Source of the DNA: Bacteroidota bacterium
GTDB taxonomy: Bacteria > Bacteroidota > Bacteroidia > Chitinophagales > Chitinophagaceae
Direction of reading: 5' to 3'
Assembly: GCA_018268105.1 (NCBI GenBank)
Contig: JAFDXG010000187.1
Coordinates: forward strand, 1-51,603
DNA length: 51,603 nt
This document shows, piece after piece, positions 38,116-47,977 of the stretch (position 1 is the stretch's first letter; each line of letters starts with the position of its first letter). The notes beneath the pieces were generated by a model. It ran no database searches and had not been told where the DNA came from. It saw nothing but the letters and a program-made list of their open reading frames with translations. A program made the translations under genes and the position numbers.

Positions 38116-38274
38116 AGTATATATGAAATTTAAGTTTAAGATGTAATTTGGAAGGTCGAAATTAAGGCAAAAACAGCAAATGAAACGGGGCACATTAAAC
38201 TTTTCTCTCTTAGAAAAAAGTATATACAAAATCAGGCTTCGTTTTCTATATAAAGACTATAGATATTATTTTGC

Positions 38275-40086
38275 TTAATAATCCAATTCCATTCTGAGAC
38301 GATCTTTCAACACCCTGATTAATGGGTATTCTTCTATCATTTTAAGATATTGTTCTCTGCTGTTAAGCGGGCGTTCCACTACAGTTTTGCTATCTGCATT
38401 TTCCTGATTCAAAACGATATTATAAGTCAAACTACGGTTGTTGTAATATGCCTGAAAATGTTCTATCAGAGTGCCCCTCTCCTGTTCTATAAATTTCAAC
38501 TGAATATTATTTTCCACAATGATATCAAAACTGTTAGTATCCGTAACCTGCAGGATAGCCAACCTGAAATTGGTAACTGCGGAGTGATTTTTTTGTGCTT
38601 CTAATTTTGCTATATAGGCTTCCCATGCCTCTGTAAGATTTTGAATATTGAGCTCTTTAACCACCTCATTTACCTTATTGTTTCGCTGGGCTATTTGTTG
38701 CCGTATTTTAGTTAAAGTACCCAGCCCGGATTGCTTTTCTACAATTGCCGTTCCGGTTTTTTCATCATTTTTCTGATCAGGTACAACGAGTGATGATTTA
38801 GGTGTTGCTTGTTTGTTTTCAACGTTAGTTTCAATTATCAGTTTAGCTTCCTTTGTGTTTGTTGTTTGATTAATATTTTTTCCCGAAACAGGTTTTTGAA
38901 CTATTGGAGTAATTTGTTTGAAGGAAACAGGCCGGGCTGATTCACTCAGTTTTTTTTTACCAGCACTTTCGCTGTTGCCCGCCAATTCAAATGCCTGATT
39001 TAGATAAGTAAGTTTAATAAGGGTAAGTTCCACATGCAGCTTTTTATTTCTTGCTCCTTTGTAATTCAGCTCAGCCTCGTTAAGTATATTCAATGCGCTA
39101 ATCAGCCAGGAAGGAGAAAGTTTTTTTGCAATTTCTGCATAGCGCTGTTTAAAACTTTCTACTACTTCCAGTAAGCCCGCAATCTTTTCATCCTTGCATA
39201 CCAATACATTTCTGATAAATTCGGCAAAACCATTTAACACAAGATCGCCTTCAAATCCTTTCCTGTTGATATCATCATACAGCAGCATCGCAGCAGCAAT
39301 GTCCTGTTGCAGCATAGCTTCAGCGAGTTTAAAATAATAATCATCATCAAGAATATTAAGATGTTCCAATGTATTGCCATAACTTAGTTCGCCATTGGTA
39401 AAACTTACAATTTTATCCAGAATGCTAAGCGCATCCCGCATACAGCCGTCACTTTTTTGAGCTATTATCTGTAATGCTGCTTTTTCGGCATGGATATGTT
39501 CTTTGTCAACAATTTCCTGTAAATGTTCTACGGTATCGTTTGGAGTGATGCGTTTAAAATCAAATATTTGGCAACGTGATAAAATGGTAGGTAATATCTT
39601 ATGTTTTTCGGTAGTAGCAAGGATGAAAATTGCATAAGGCGGCGGCTCTTCCAGTGTTTTCAGAAAAGCGTTGAAAGCAGATGAACTAAGCATGTGAACT
39701 TCATCAATGATATACACTTTATATTTTCCCGCCTGCGGGGCAAACCGCACCTGCTCTGTAAGCGTCCTTATATCATCCACAGAATTGTTGCTGGCAGCAT
39801 CCAGTTCATGTATATTAAGTGATGTGCCTTCATTAAATGACTTGCAGGAGGTGCACATATTACAGGCTTCTCCATCCGGCTGAACATTTTCACAATTAAT
39901 AGTTTTGGCAAGTATCCTCGCACAGGTAGTTTTTCCTACACCCCTTGGCCCACAAAATAAAAAAGCATGTGCCAGTTGTTTGTTCTTAATTGCATTCTTC
40001 AATGTAGTGGTAATATGCCCCTGTCCTACAACCGTATTAAACGTTTGCGGACGATACTTCCTTGCAGATACAATAAAATTATCCAT
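38275..40086 (-). CDS. dnaX: DNA polymerase III subunit gamma/tau
   Basis: 603 residues. Walker [10 protein letters not shown] (46-54), a four-cysteine zinc site (C65, C75, C78, C81), Walker [11 protein letters not shown] and the sensor-I region [18 protein letters not shown] mark the clamp-loader ATPase. Domain III runs to about residue 370; a variable, low-complexity linker and a tau-type C-terminal tail follow. The linker holds K377-K379 encoded by nine A residues in a row. On the minus strand TACATTTG at 40113-40106 is an exact -7 match 20 bases before the ATG. It is divergent from glpK with 78 bases between. Confidence 0.96.
   Translation of the reverse strand: MDNFIVSARKYRPQTFNTVVGQGHITTTLKNAIKNKQLAHAFLFCGPRGVGKTTCARILAKTINCENVQPDGEACNMCTSCKSFNEGTSLNIHELDAASNNSVDDIRTLTEQVRFAPQAGKYKVYIIDEVHMLSSSAFNAFLKTLEEPPPYAIFILATTEKHKILPTILSRCQIFDFKRITPNDTVEHLQEIVDKEHIHAEKAALQIIAQKSDGCMRDALSILDKIVSFTNGELSYGNTLEHLNILDDDYYFKLAEAMLQQDIAAAMLLYDDINRKGFEGDLVLNGFAEFIRNVLVCKDEKIAGLLEVVESFKQRYAEIAKKLSPSWLISALNILNEAELNYKGARNKKLHVELTLIKLTYLNQAFELAGNSESAGKKKLSESARPVSFKQITPIVQKPVSGKNINQTTNTKEAKLIIETNVENKQATPKSSLVVPDQKNDEKTGTAIVEKQSGLGTLTKIRQQIAQRNNKVNEVVKELNIQNLTEAWEAYIAKLEAQKNHSAVTNFRLAILQVTDTNSFDIIVENNIQLKFIEQERGTLIEHFQAYYNNRSLTYNIVLNQENADSKTVVERPLNSREQYLKMIEEYPLIRVLKDRLRMELDY
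38950..38958 (-). other. A9 run in dnaX, candidate slippage site making a gamma-like protein
   Basis: On the minus strand the run AAAAAAAAA encodes K377-K379 and is followed by CTGAGTGAA. Losing one A makes the next codon TGA; adding one (or slipping back one base) gives ACT GAG TGA. Either way a roughly 380-residue product ends just after domain III, the size expected of gamma. Thermus dnaX uses a similar A9 run through transcriptional slippage; the same here is inference. Confidence 0.5.
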
Positions 40087-40164
40087 ACCCCTTTTGCGCT
40101 TTATGCAAATGTAAGGGAAGTAGTAATTCCATTTTTCTTTATCTTCAAGCCCAAAGATTATTAC

Positions 40165-41658
40165 ATGTCAACTTATATTCTCGCCTTAGACCAGGGCACC
40201 ACAAGTTCCCGCGCCATTATTTTTGATAAAAGTGGTTCAATAGTAGCTGTAGCTCAAAAAGAATTTAAACAGATATTTCCCAAACCAGGCTGGGTAGAAC
40301 ATGATCCCAATGAAATATGGAGTACACAATTAGGGGTAGCCGCCGAAGTAATAAGTAAAGCTGGTTTGAATATTGAAAATATTGCCGCCATTGGAATTAC
40401 TAATCAGCGGGAAACTACTGTGGTATGGGAACGCTCCACAGGCAAACCTGTGTATAACGCCATAGTATGGCAGGACAGGCGTACGGCTTCCTTTTGCGAT
40501 GAACTAAAAGCAAAAGGTACAGATAAACTCATTCAACAAAAAACCGGGTTGATTATTGACGCTTATTTTTCAGGCACCAAAGTAAAATGGATTCTGGATA
40601 ATGTGGAAGGGGCAAGAGAGAAGGCTAATAAAGGAGAACTTTGTTTTGGTACTATTGATTCCTGGTTGTTATGGAACCTTACCAAAGGAAAAGTTCATGC
40701 AACAGATGTATCCAATGCTTCACGTACTTTGTTATTTAATATACATACCCTGCAATGGGATGGCGAGTTGGAAAAGATATTTGACATACCAGGTAATATG
40801 CTTCCTCAAATAAGGAGCAGCAGCGAAGTATATGGTGAAACACAAAATATACTCACTGCACACCGTATACCCATTGCAGGTATAGCCGGCGATCAGCAAT
40901 CTGCACTGTTTGGACAAATGTGTACCCAGCCGGGCATGGTAAAAAATACTTACGGCACAGGTTGTTTTATGCTGATGAATACCGGTGAAAAAGCGGTGCC
41001 GTCTCAAAACAACCTGCTTACTACTGTAGCCTGGAAGGTAAACGGCATTACACATTATGCCCTGGAAGGGAGTGTATTTATTGCAGGAGCTGTAGTGCAA
41101 TGGCTGAGAGATGGATTAGGTATTATAAAATCATCCGCTGAAGTAGAAGACCTTGCCCTGAAAGTAACAGATAGTGAAGGGGTATATGTAGTTCCGGCAT
41201 TTGCAGGATTGGGTGCACCCTACTGGGACCAGTATGCAAGAGGATCTGTATTCGGGATGACAAGAGGAACCACTTCTGCACATATAGCCAGGGCTGCTCT
41301 TGAAAGCATTGCCTACCAAACCGTAGACGTTCTGAAAGCTATGGAATCAGACTCTGGTATTGCAATAAAAGAATTGCGTGTAGACGGAGGAGCCACCATT
41401 AATAACCTGATGATGCAATTTCAGAGCAATATTTTAAACACCCGTGTCATACGCCCCAAAGTGATAGAAACCACTGCTATAGGAGCAGCTTACCTCGCAG
41501 GACTGGCAGTAGGATACTGGAAAGACATGGATGAAATAAAATCACAATGGGTAGCAGAGAAAACTTTTGAACCTGAAATGGCAGAAGTGACGCGTAATCA
41601 ATTGTATAAAGGTTGGCTGAGAGCAGTAAAGGCTACGCAGGCCTGGAGTAGTCTGTAA
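40165..41658 (+). CDS. glpK: Glycerol kinase
   Basis: 497 residues from the ATG at 40165 ([20 protein letters not shown]); upstream in-frame codons overlap dnaX and encode nothing recognisable. FGGY-kinase motifs are clear: the phosphate loop [71 protein letters not shown], and [20 protein letters not shown]. It phosphorylates glycerol to sn-glycerol 3-phosphate. It forms a catabolic pair with glpD 49 bases downstream; the transporter glpF is not in the window. Confidence 0.98.
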   Translation: MSTYILALDQGTTSSRAIIFDKSGSIVAVAQKEFKQIFPKPGWVEHDPNEIWSTQLGVAAEVISKAGLNIENIAAIGITNQRETTVVWERSTGKPVYNAIVWQDRRTASFCDELKAKGTDKLIQQKTGLIIDAYFSGTKVKWILDNVEGAREKANKGELCFGTIDSWLLWNLTKGKVHATDVSNASRTLLFNIHTLQWDGELEKIFDIPGNMLPQIRSSSEVYGETQNILTAHRIPIAGIAGDQQSALFGQMCTQPGMVKNTYGTGCFMLMNTGEKAVPSQNNLLTTVAWKVNGITHYALEGSVFIAGAVVQWLRDGLGIIKSSAEVEDLALKVTDSEGVYVVPAFAGLGAPYWDQYARGSVFGMTRGTTSAHIARAALESIAYQTVDVLKAMESDSGIAIKELRVDGGATINNLMMQFQSNILNTRVIRPKVIETTAIGAAYLAGLAVGYWKDMDEIKSQWVAEKTFEPEMAEVTRNQLYKGWLRAVKATQAWSSL

Positions 41659-41707
41659 TAGTGGTAACAATAGTTTATTGAGCAAAATATAAACAGGTTA
41701 ATTAGAT

Positions 41708-43285
41708 ATGAACAGAGCCGAAATGCTTGACAGGCTGGATAAGGAAAAAGATTGGGATATTATTATTATCGGAGGGGGTGCAACCGGGCTTGGTGCTGCA
41801 GTAGATGCCTCTTCGAGGGGATATAAAACTTTGCTGGTCGAGAGATTTGACTTTGCCAAAGGCACCTCAAGCCGTGCTACTAAATTAGTACATGGGGGTG
41901 TAAGATATCTTGCCCAGGGAAATATAAAGCTTGTAATGGAAGCCTTAAGAGAAAGAGGGCTATTGTTAAAAAATGCCCCGCACCTTACCCGCAAACAGCC
42001 ATTTATATTGCCGTCATATAGTTGGCGCGGAAAATGGTTTTATGGCATAGGACTAAAGATTTATGATCTCATGTCGGGCAGATTAAGTATTGGAAAAACT
42101 AAACTGCTTTCTGCAAAAACCACAGCCAAATACCTTCCGGCAGTAACAACAAATCATCTTAGCGGTGGCATTATGTATTACGACGGGCAGTTTGATGATG
42201 CACGACTTGCTCTTAATCTGGCACAAACTGCTGCAGAACATGGTGCGGTGGTTTTGAATTATATGGAGGTATTTGATTTAGCCCGGGAAAAAGATAAAGT
42301 ATCAGGAGTTTTTGCTGAGGATACTTTAAGCGGTAAAGAATTTGAACTAAAAGCAAAGGCAGTAATTAATGCTACCGGTGTGTTTACAGATGATATTTTG
42401 CAGATGGATGATGAACGTCAGCACCATATTGTTTCACCATCGCAGGGTATACATTTTGTGGTTGATAAAAAATTCTTTCCCGGCGAACACGCCCTGATGA
42501 TACCTAAAACAGATGACGGACGTGTATTGTTTGCCGTGCCCTGGCATAATAAGATAATCATAGGGACAACCGATACACCCATAAAGGAACCATTATTTGA
42601 GCCGACACCTCTTGACGAAGAAATTGCTTTTATTTTCCGTAATATCAATCGTTACCTCACTACTGATATAACTAGAGCTGATATCAAAACAGTATTTGCA
42701 GGACTACGGCCATTAGTAAAAGCACCTGGTCAAAAGAATACGGCACTGATGCCGAGAGACCACACTATTATCGTTTCAAAAAGCAATTTGATTACAATCA
42801 CAGGTGGTAAATGGACCACATACCGAAAGATGGCAAAAGATGCTGTAGATAATGCCGCCTTCATATCTAAAGTTGCAGGAAAACCCTGCTGCACAGAATC
42901 ATTACCCATACATGGTTTTACAGAAAACCCTGATGACAATGAGGCGCTACACTTTTATGGCAGCGACGCAGCCGAAATAAAAAAAATAATGATTGCCAAT
43001 CCGGAACTTAGTGAAAAACTTCATCCCGATTTTGATTTCACCAAAGCAATGGTAGTATGGGCGGTAAGAAATGAAATGGCAATGACCGTTGAAGATGTAT
43101 TAGCCAGGAGAATTCGCATTTTATTCTTAGACGCAAAGGTAGCTATTCAAATAGCACCGATAGTAGCGGCAATAATGGCAAAAGAAATGAATAATGACGA
43201 CAACTGGATACAGGAACAAACTACTAAGTTCACTGCATTGGCTGAGAAATACCTTTTGCCAGGAGACTTTCCTCTTTCAAAATAA
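41708..43285 (+). CDS. glpD: Aerobic glycerol-3-phosphate dehydrogenase
   Basis: 525 residues. The FAD-binding Rossmann motif IIIIGGGATGLGAAVDAS near residue 20, the GlpD blocks TSSRATKLVHGGVRYLAQGN, DGQFDDARLALNLA and the C-terminal ITGGKWTTYRKMAKDAVDNA and the membrane-associated C-terminal domain (VVWAVRNEMAMTVEDVLARR) are all present. It oxidises glycerol 3-phosphate to dihydroxyacetone phosphate and reduces quinone at the inner face of the cytoplasmic membrane. With glpK it completes glycerol entry into glycolysis. Confidence 0.97.
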   Translation: MNRAEMLDRLDKEKDWDIIIIGGGATGLGAAVDASSRGYKTLLVERFDFAKGTSSRATKLVHGGVRYLAQGNIKLVMEALRERGLLLKNAPHLTRKQPFILPSYSWRGKWFYGIGLKIYDLMSGRLSIGKTKLLSAKTTAKYLPAVTTNHLSGGIMYYDGQFDDARLALNLAQTAAEHGAVVLNYMEVFDLAREKDKVSGVFAEDTLSGKEFELKAKAVINATGVFTDDILQMDDERQHHIVSPSQGIHFVVDKKFFPGEHALMIPKTDDGRVLFAVPWHNKIIIGTTDTPIKEPLFEPTPLDEEIAFIFRNINRYLTTDITRADIKTVFAGLRPLVKAPGQKNTALMPRDHTIIVSKSNLITITGGKWTTYRKMAKDAVDNAAFISKVAGKPCCTESLPIHGFTENPDDNEALHFYGSDAAEIKKIMIANPELSEKLHPDFDFTKAMVVWAVRNEMAMTVEDVLARRIRILFLDAKVAIQIAPIVAAIMAKEMNNDDNWIQEQTTKFTALAEKYLLPGDFPLSK

Positions 43286-43387
43286 GGGGTATCAGAACAT
43301 TGAAATTGTCTTAATTATACAAAAATGTCAAAATAGACATATTTGCTTATATTTATTTTAGCTATTTTTGATAATATAAGCTATTTT

Positions 43388-44836
43388 ATGAAAAAATCTT
43401 ATCTTATTCCGACAGAAAAAATAATAGAACGCCTGCGTTACGAAAACCCCTGGTGGGTGTCCAGACAAATACAGGATTTATACAGCTCCATGTCAAAGCG
43501 TTTGTATTTTAGTTTGTTCTATCCATTTGTAAAAGAGATGAGTGCCCGTAGGGCAGTAGTGCTGATGGGTCCCAGGCGAGTGGGCAAAACGGTTATGTTG
43601 TTTCATAGCATCCATCAATTGCTGGAAGACGGAATAAACCCTCAAAAGATTTTCTATATAGGTATAGATAATCCGATTTATGTGCATCTGGGTTTAGAAG
43701 ATATATTAACCTTATGCAGAAAATCGCTGAACCTTACTCAACTCAAAGGTTGCTATGTATTTTTTGATGAAATACAATATTTAAAAGATTGGGAGCGCCA
43801 TCTTAAAGTACTGGTTGATTCCTATCCGGATATCAGGTTTGTAGTGTCTGGTTCCGCAGCAGCCGCTTTAAAATGGCACAGTAGTGAAAGTGGTGCCGGC
43901 CGATTTACAGATTTCATGTTGCCGCCACTTACTTTTCAGGAGTATATCCATTTAAAAAAAATGAATCACTTAATGTATCAGGGTAACATAGATTATGGAG
44001 ATAAATCCATCCCCTATAATCTTACTCATGATGTAAAAGCGCTAAACAAAGAGTTTGTGCAATATTTGAATTTTGGTGGCTATCCTGAAGTGGTATTGTC
44101 AGAAAAAATTCAAAGCGATATGGGACGTTATGTGAAAAATGATATTGTTGATAAAGTACTTTTAAGGGATTTGCCCAGCTTATATGGCATTAAAGATGTG
44201 CAGGAGTTGAACCGTTTTTTTACTTATATCGCTTACAATACAGGTAACGAATTTTCGTATGAAGCTATGTCGAAAGAAAGTGGGATTCAAAAAGACACGT
44301 TAAAAAAATATTTGGAATACCTGGAGTCTGCCTTCCTGATAAAAACGCTCAATAAGGTTGATGTAAATGCCCAAAGGCTAAAACGGATAACAAGTTTTAA
44401 AGTATACTTAACCAATTCTTCACTCAGGACTGCCCTGTTTTCGCCCGTATCTGAAACCGATATCGAAATGGGGAACATGGTGGAAACAGCAGTGCTTTCG
44501 CAATGGATGCATCGTGAAAACTTAGATTTGACTTATGCCCGATGGAAGGATGGAAGAAATGAAGGCGAGGTGGATTTGGTTTTGGTAGATAATAAAAAAT
44601 TTAAACCGGTTTGGGGTGTAGAGATAAAATGGAGTAATCGCTATTTTGAAAAACCCCAGGAATTAAAAAGTTTAATCCTGTTTTGCAAAACGAATTCTTT
44701 TCAAAATGCCCTGGTTACTTCGCTCGACAAGATTGGTGTAAAAAAAATTGAATCCTTACTCTTAACATTTTTGCCTGCTGCTGTTTACACCTATAATATT
44801 GGCGATATTACGTTGAAAATGAAAAACGAGCGTTAA
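43388..44836 (+). CDS. AAA ATPase with DUF4143 domain
   Basis: 482 residues from the ATG at 43388; an in-frame ATG 15 codons upstream adds an unlikely hydrophobic leader. Walker A MGPRRVGKTVML (about 60-71) and Walker B CYVFFDEIQYL are followed by a sensor-like FVVSGSAAAAL. The C-terminal DUF4143 region ends in a PD-(D/E)XK-like core, EGEVDLVLVD and GVEIKWS. Proteins of this type are common, patchily distributed and poorly understood; DNA or nucleotide chemistry is a guess. It stands alone after glpD; the direct repeat AGCTATTTT just before the ATG might serve regulation. Confidence 0.85.
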   Translation: MKKSYLIPTEKIIERLRYENPWWVSRQIQDLYSSMSKRLYFSLFYPFVKEMSARRAVVLMGPRRVGKTVMLFHSIHQLLEDGINPQKIFYIGIDNPIYVHLGLEDILTLCRKSLNLTQLKGCYVFFDEIQYLKDWERHLKVLVDSYPDIRFVVSGSAAAALKWHSSESGAGRFTDFMLPPLTFQEYIHLKKMNHLMYQGNIDYGDKSIPYNLTHDVKALNKEFVQYLNFGGYPEVVLSEKIQSDMGRYVKNDIVDKVLLRDLPSLYGIKDVQELNRFFTYIAYNTGNEFSYEAMSKESGIQKDTLKKYLEYLESAFLIKTLNKVDVNAQRLKRITSFKVYLTNSSLRTALFSPVSETDIEMGNMVETAVLSQWMHRENLDLTYARWKDGRNEGEVDLVLVDNKKFKPVWGVEIKWSNRYFEKPQELKSLILFCKTNSFQNALVTSLDKIGVKKIESLLLTFLPAAVYTYNIGDITLKMKNER

Positions 44837-44844
44837 TACTGGTA

Positions 44845-46143
44845 TTAATGCGCAAAATCCTTTTCATAATTCCCCCGTATCCGTTCAATGGGCGGATTGA
44901 AATATCCGAACTTAAGTTTTGGAAATTCTTCATGAATAAGATTCATTAATTGACGTACGCCCATACATTCACCCGTATCATGCGCACTTATCTTTCCCAT
45001 ATACCAATCGGGATCAATATTAAAATTGCGCCATTGGATCATAGAAAGATCAGTTTCTATAATTAATTTTCGAAGCGCTTCATATTCTTCAACACAATCT
45101 GTCATTCCGGGAAAAACAAAATAATTGATAGATGTCCAGCCACCATAACTACGAACCACTTTCAGACTTTCCACTATATCTTCAAAGCGGTAATTATTAG
45201 GACGATAATATGCTTCGTAGATATGCTTACGGGCAGAATTGGTGCTCACCCGTATACTATTTAATCCAGCTTCGCACAAAGCCGCAACTGCTGCAGGTTT
45301 TGATCCGTTGGTATTGATATTTATACTGCCCTTGCCGGTATGTTTTCGAATTTCCTTAATTGCTTTGGCTATGGTTTCCCACATTAATAACGGTTCACCT
45401 TCACAACCCTGCCCAAAACTCACCAAAGGGAAGGGTGCAGTTTCGAGATGCGGTACTGTGAATTCAACCATTTCTTCCGCGGTAGGTTTAAAACTAAGCC
45501 TGTCCTGGGTGGAAGGAATTGACTCTTCTTCGGGTTGAAAAGAAATACATCCTATACAGTTGGCATTACATGCAGGCGAAGAAGGAACCGGGCATTCCCA
45601 TCTTCCAATAAAATAATTTCTAGCTGCAGGACAATGATAGGTTAGGCAACAGTTGTCTGCAAGATGTTTTACAAGTCTGTTTTGCGGATAGGCTTTCAAT
45701 AATACATCCACACCATGATGAATAGTTGTATCATCATACCCACTGCACTCCTGACGTATATCCTGCTCAATGCGTACTGCAGGCACATAAAACTTATCAT
45801 TATACCATGATGCTGCTGTATAACAGAATAATGGTAATACAGGCGCTTCGGGTTCAGTCTCATAAGCAGCTATAAAAAGTCCGGTATGTGCAGGCGGGAT
45901 AAAAGCAGCAACAGCCCAACCCTTAGTACAAAGCCGCATCTCACCGGTAGCCACATCTATACCTATACTGCGTCTTCCGGGTAGTTCATATAACGAACCG
46001 CCGTCAGGCAATTCTATCCAGTCTTCCACAGCTACCGGCAACGCATCCCAACCGCTTCTGCCTACTGCATACAACGATGTATCCTCAAATATCTCTCCTT
46101 TACCGTTGGAGTATAATAAATATGGTGATTGTGTTAAGGGCAT
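44845..46143 (-). CDS. Radical SAM protein with novel-looking N-terminal region
   Basis: 432 residues. The radical SAM cluster motif is ACNANCIGCISF (C192, C196, C199), unusually far from the N-terminus. Downstream are FGQGCEGEPLLMWETI, ININTNGSKPAAVAAL and IRVSTNSARKHIYEAYYRPN, typical of SPASM-less radical SAM activating or modifying enzymes. The first 190 residues match no domain I recognise and contain extra cysteines (C165, C166, C171, C184) that could hold another iron-sulfur cluster. The chemistry is unknown. It is transcribed after ftsY with six bases between, so probably co-expressed. Confidence 0.85.
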   Translation of the reverse strand: MPLTQSPYLLYSNGKGEIFEDTSLYAVGRSGWDALPVAVEDWIELPDGGSLYELPGRRSIGIDVATGEMRLCTKGWAVAAFIPPAHTGLFIAAYETEPEAPVLPLFCYTAASWYNDKFYVPAVRIEQDIRQECSGYDDTTIHHGVDVLLKAYPQNRLVKHLADNCCLTYHCPAARNYFIGRWECPVPSSPACNANCIGCISFQPEEESIPSTQDRLSFKPTAEEMVEFTVPHLETAPFPLVSFGQGCEGEPLLMWETIAKAIKEIRKHTGKGSININTNGSKPAAVAALCEAGLNSIRVSTNSARKHIYEAYYRPNNYRFEDIVESLKVVRSYGGWTSINYFVFPGMTDCVEEYEALRKLIIETDLSMIQWRNFNIDPDWYMGKISAHDTGECMGVRQLMNLIHEEFPKLKFGYFNPPIERIRGNYEKDFAH

Positions 46144-46149
46144 TTTATA

Positions 46150-47127
46150 TTAATCGTTTGTCGCCGGTTGGTGCAGGTTAAACAAGCTGTCTACAAATTC
46201 GTGTTTATTAAATACCAGCAGGTCATCCATTTTTTCTCCCACACCAATAAACTTCACGGGTATTTTAAACTGATGTGCAATAGATAATACCACTCCTCCT
46301 TTTGCTGTTCCATCCAGTTTGGTAATGGTAAGGGCAGTAACATCGGTAGCAGCAGTAAATTGCTTAGCCTGTTCCAATGCATTCTGTCCGGTTGAGCCAT
46401 CAAGCACCAGCATCACCTCGTGTGGAGCTTCCGGAATTACTTTTTGAACTACCCTTTTTATTTTGCTCAACTCTTCCATCAGGTGTGCTTTATTGTGAAG
46501 GCGGCCTGCCGTATCAATAAGAATGATATCGGCGCCCCTTGCCACACCACTGGTTACCGTATCAAATGCAACTGAAGCCGGATCACTTCCGGTATCTTTT
46601 TTTACAATAGGCACCCCTACCCTTTCACTCCAAATTGTCAACTGCTCTACTGCAGCTGCCCTGAAGGTATCTGCGGCTCCCAGTAAAACAGATTTACCTG
46701 CCTTTTTGAAGTTATATGCTAATTTACCAATAGTAGTTGTTTTTCCTACGCCATTAACTCCGACAACCATTATCACATAAGGTTTAGCAGGCAGTTCGGT
46801 ACTGAAATCATAAGCATCTTTTTCAGCTACATCCACAAGTATGGATTCCATCTCTTCCTGAAGTATGGTATTCAATTCAGAGGTATTGAGATATTTGTCT
46901 TTTGCTACCCGTTGTTCTATCTTCTCAATGATTTTAACAGTAGTGGTAATACCCACATCAGCACTCACCAGGGCATCTTCAAGATTATCCAGCACTTCCT
47001 CATCTACAGTGCTTTTACCTGCAATGGCTTTTGTGAGTTTAGATAAAAAACCAGTTTTGGTTTTTTGTAAACCCTGATCAAGAGTTTCCTTTTCTTTTTT
47101 ACCAAACAATTTTCCAAAAAATCCCAT
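46150..47127 (-). CDS. ftsY: Signal recognition particle receptor
   Basis: 325 residues. The N domain (about 20-100) and the G domain with GVNGVGKTTTIGKLAYNFKK (G1 at 123-130), AADTFRAAAVEQL, DTAGRLHNKAHLMEEL, and TKLDGTAKGGVVLSIAHQ are intact. The acidic A domain is very short, as usual in this phylum. FtsY docks the SRP-ribosome complex at the membrane for co-translational insertion. In Bacteroidota ftsY usually follows rpmB-rpmG-DUF4295; here a GNAT gene intervenes. Confidence 0.98.
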   Translation of the reverse strand: MGFFGKLFGKKEKETLDQGLQKTKTGFLSKLTKAIAGKSTVDEEVLDNLEDALVSADVGITTTVKIIEKIEQRVAKDKYLNTSELNTILQEEMESILVDVAEKDAYDFSTELPAKPYVIMVVGVNGVGKTTTIGKLAYNFKKAGKSVLLGAADTFRAAAVEQLTIWSERVGVPIVKKDTGSDPASVAFDTVTSGVARGADIILIDTAGRLHNKAHLMEELSKIKRVVQKVIPEAPHEVMLVLDGSTGQNALEQAKQFTAATDVTALTITKLDGTAKGGVVLSIAHQFKIPVKFIGVGEKMDDLLVFNKHEFVDSLFNLHQPATND

Positions 47128-47136
47128 ACAACCTGT

Positions 47137-47667
47137 TTAATAATATAAGTTAAACCGCATGAGAAAGTCACTCTGCGTTATTTCATTTCTATAGCCGGAA
47201 ACCGCTGTTTCATAAATCACAAAGCCTGCTTTCTGATAAAACTGTATTGCCTTCATGTTTTTCTGCCATACCTGCAACCATATCAGATCGTACCCGGCAG
47301 ATGTGGCAACTGCTATACTTTGTGTCAACATCTCCCTGCCTACTTTTACTCCCTGGAATTCCTTGAGCACATATATACCTTCTATTTCAAGAGCATTTTG
47401 CTGTTCAAGCCCCCTGGCTTTTCTGTCGTTCCTCAATGTAGTAAAAGCCACAGGTGCATTGTCTGAAAAACCAATATAAAATGTTACACAGGTATTATTC
47501 AATTCCGAAGCTATTGCACCTTCAGAAAACTTATCCTCCAGGTAGTTTTCAATCACTCCATGATTTGATATTTCAGAATAAGCTTCTTTAAAAGTTTTTC
47601 TTCCTATATCAACTATTACTTTACAGTCTTCGATGTCTGCCTGACGAATAAAAATATTACTTTCCAT
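47137..47667 (-). CDS. GNAT family N-acetyltransferase
   Basis: 176 residues. GNAT fold evidence: FIRQADIEDCKVIVDIGRKT at the start, the acetyl-CoA loop YVLKEFQGVKVGREMLTQSI (Q-x-x-x-x-G), and WLQVWQKNMKAIQFYQKAGF, the usual motif B. It resembles PaiA-like acetyltransferases in length and C-terminal pattern, but the acceptor is unknown. It lies between the ribosomal-protein cluster, from which a terminator-like hairpin separates it, and ftsY, which starts nine bases downstream. Confidence 0.9.
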   Translation of the reverse strand: MESNIFIRQADIEDCKVIVDIGRKTFKEAYSEISNHGVIENYLEDKFSEGAIASELNNTCVTFYIGFSDNAPVAFTTLRNDRKARGLEQQNALEIEGIYVLKEFQGVKVGREMLTQSIAVATSAGYDLIWLQVWQKNMKAIQFYQKAGFVIYETAVSGYRNEITQSDFLMRFNLYY

Positions 47668-47677
47668 AAATTTCTTA

Positions 47678-47717
47678 AAAATGACAAAAGCCGTCCCGGT
47701 ATAACCGTGACAGCTTT
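47678..47717 (-). terminator. Terminator-like hairpin after DUF4295
   Basis: On the minus strand AAAGCTGTCACGG (47717-47705) pairs with CCGGGACGGCTTT (47699-47687) with one mismatch and one G-T pair over a 5-base loop, followed by TTGTCATTTTT. It may end, or attenuate, the rpmB-rpmG-DUF4295 transcript before the GNAT and ftsY genes. Confidence 0.6.
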
Positions 47718-47740
47718 CTCTGCTTCTTTAAGTAGGGAAC

Positions 47741-47914
47741 TTATTTCTGAGCCAGGAATTCTTTAATCTTATCCTTATGAACAATCGCTTCTTTAAAGGT
47801 ATAAGCGCCTGTTTTAGGACTACGAACAGCACGTACCACTTTAGTCCAGTTTTTTGCTTCTGCGGCTGCTTTCTGGTCTTTAGTCTTAATCGCTGTTTTT
47901 GCTGCTTTTGCCAT
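47741..47914 (-). CDS. DUF4295 family small basic protein
   Basis: 57 residues, lysine- and alanine-rich, starting at the ATG at 47914 (MAKAAKTAIKTKDQKAAAEA, then KNWTKVVRAVRSPKTGAYTF and EAIVHKDKIKEFLAQK). This matches the DUF4295 proteins found almost only in Bacteroidota, encoded between rpmG and ftsY. Its position and basic character suggest a ribosome-associated protein, but no function is established. A longer out-of-frame ORF at 47728-47964 is not the real gene. It lies 63 bases after rpmG. Confidence 0.9.
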   Translation of the reverse strand: MAKAAKTAIKTKDQKAAAEAKNWTKVVRAVRSPKTGAYTFKEAIVHKDKIKEFLAQK

Positions 47915-47977
47915 AATATATAATTTGAAAATTGATAATTTGAAAATATTAGATCTATTTCCAAATTCTCAAATTGA

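Noticed and set aside
38116..38229. Extension of the E2 gene by 38 codons
   Set aside because: The lipoyl domain starts at MAEVIKMPRMSD (38115); the upstream residues are not family-like.
39967..40164. Extension of glpK by 66 codons upstream
   Set aside because: Overlaps dnaX, and the glycerol kinase N-terminus [15 protein letters not shown] begins at 40165.
43321..43338. Short dyad ATGTC-N6-GACAT before the AAA/DUF4143 gene as an operator
   Set aside because: Only 5-bp arms in AT-rich sequence, easily found by chance.
47728..47964. 78-residue ORF on the minus strand
   Set aside because: Out of frame with the DUF4295 gene at 47741-47914, which has the recognisable product; the ORF's composition is an artefact of lysine-rich codons.
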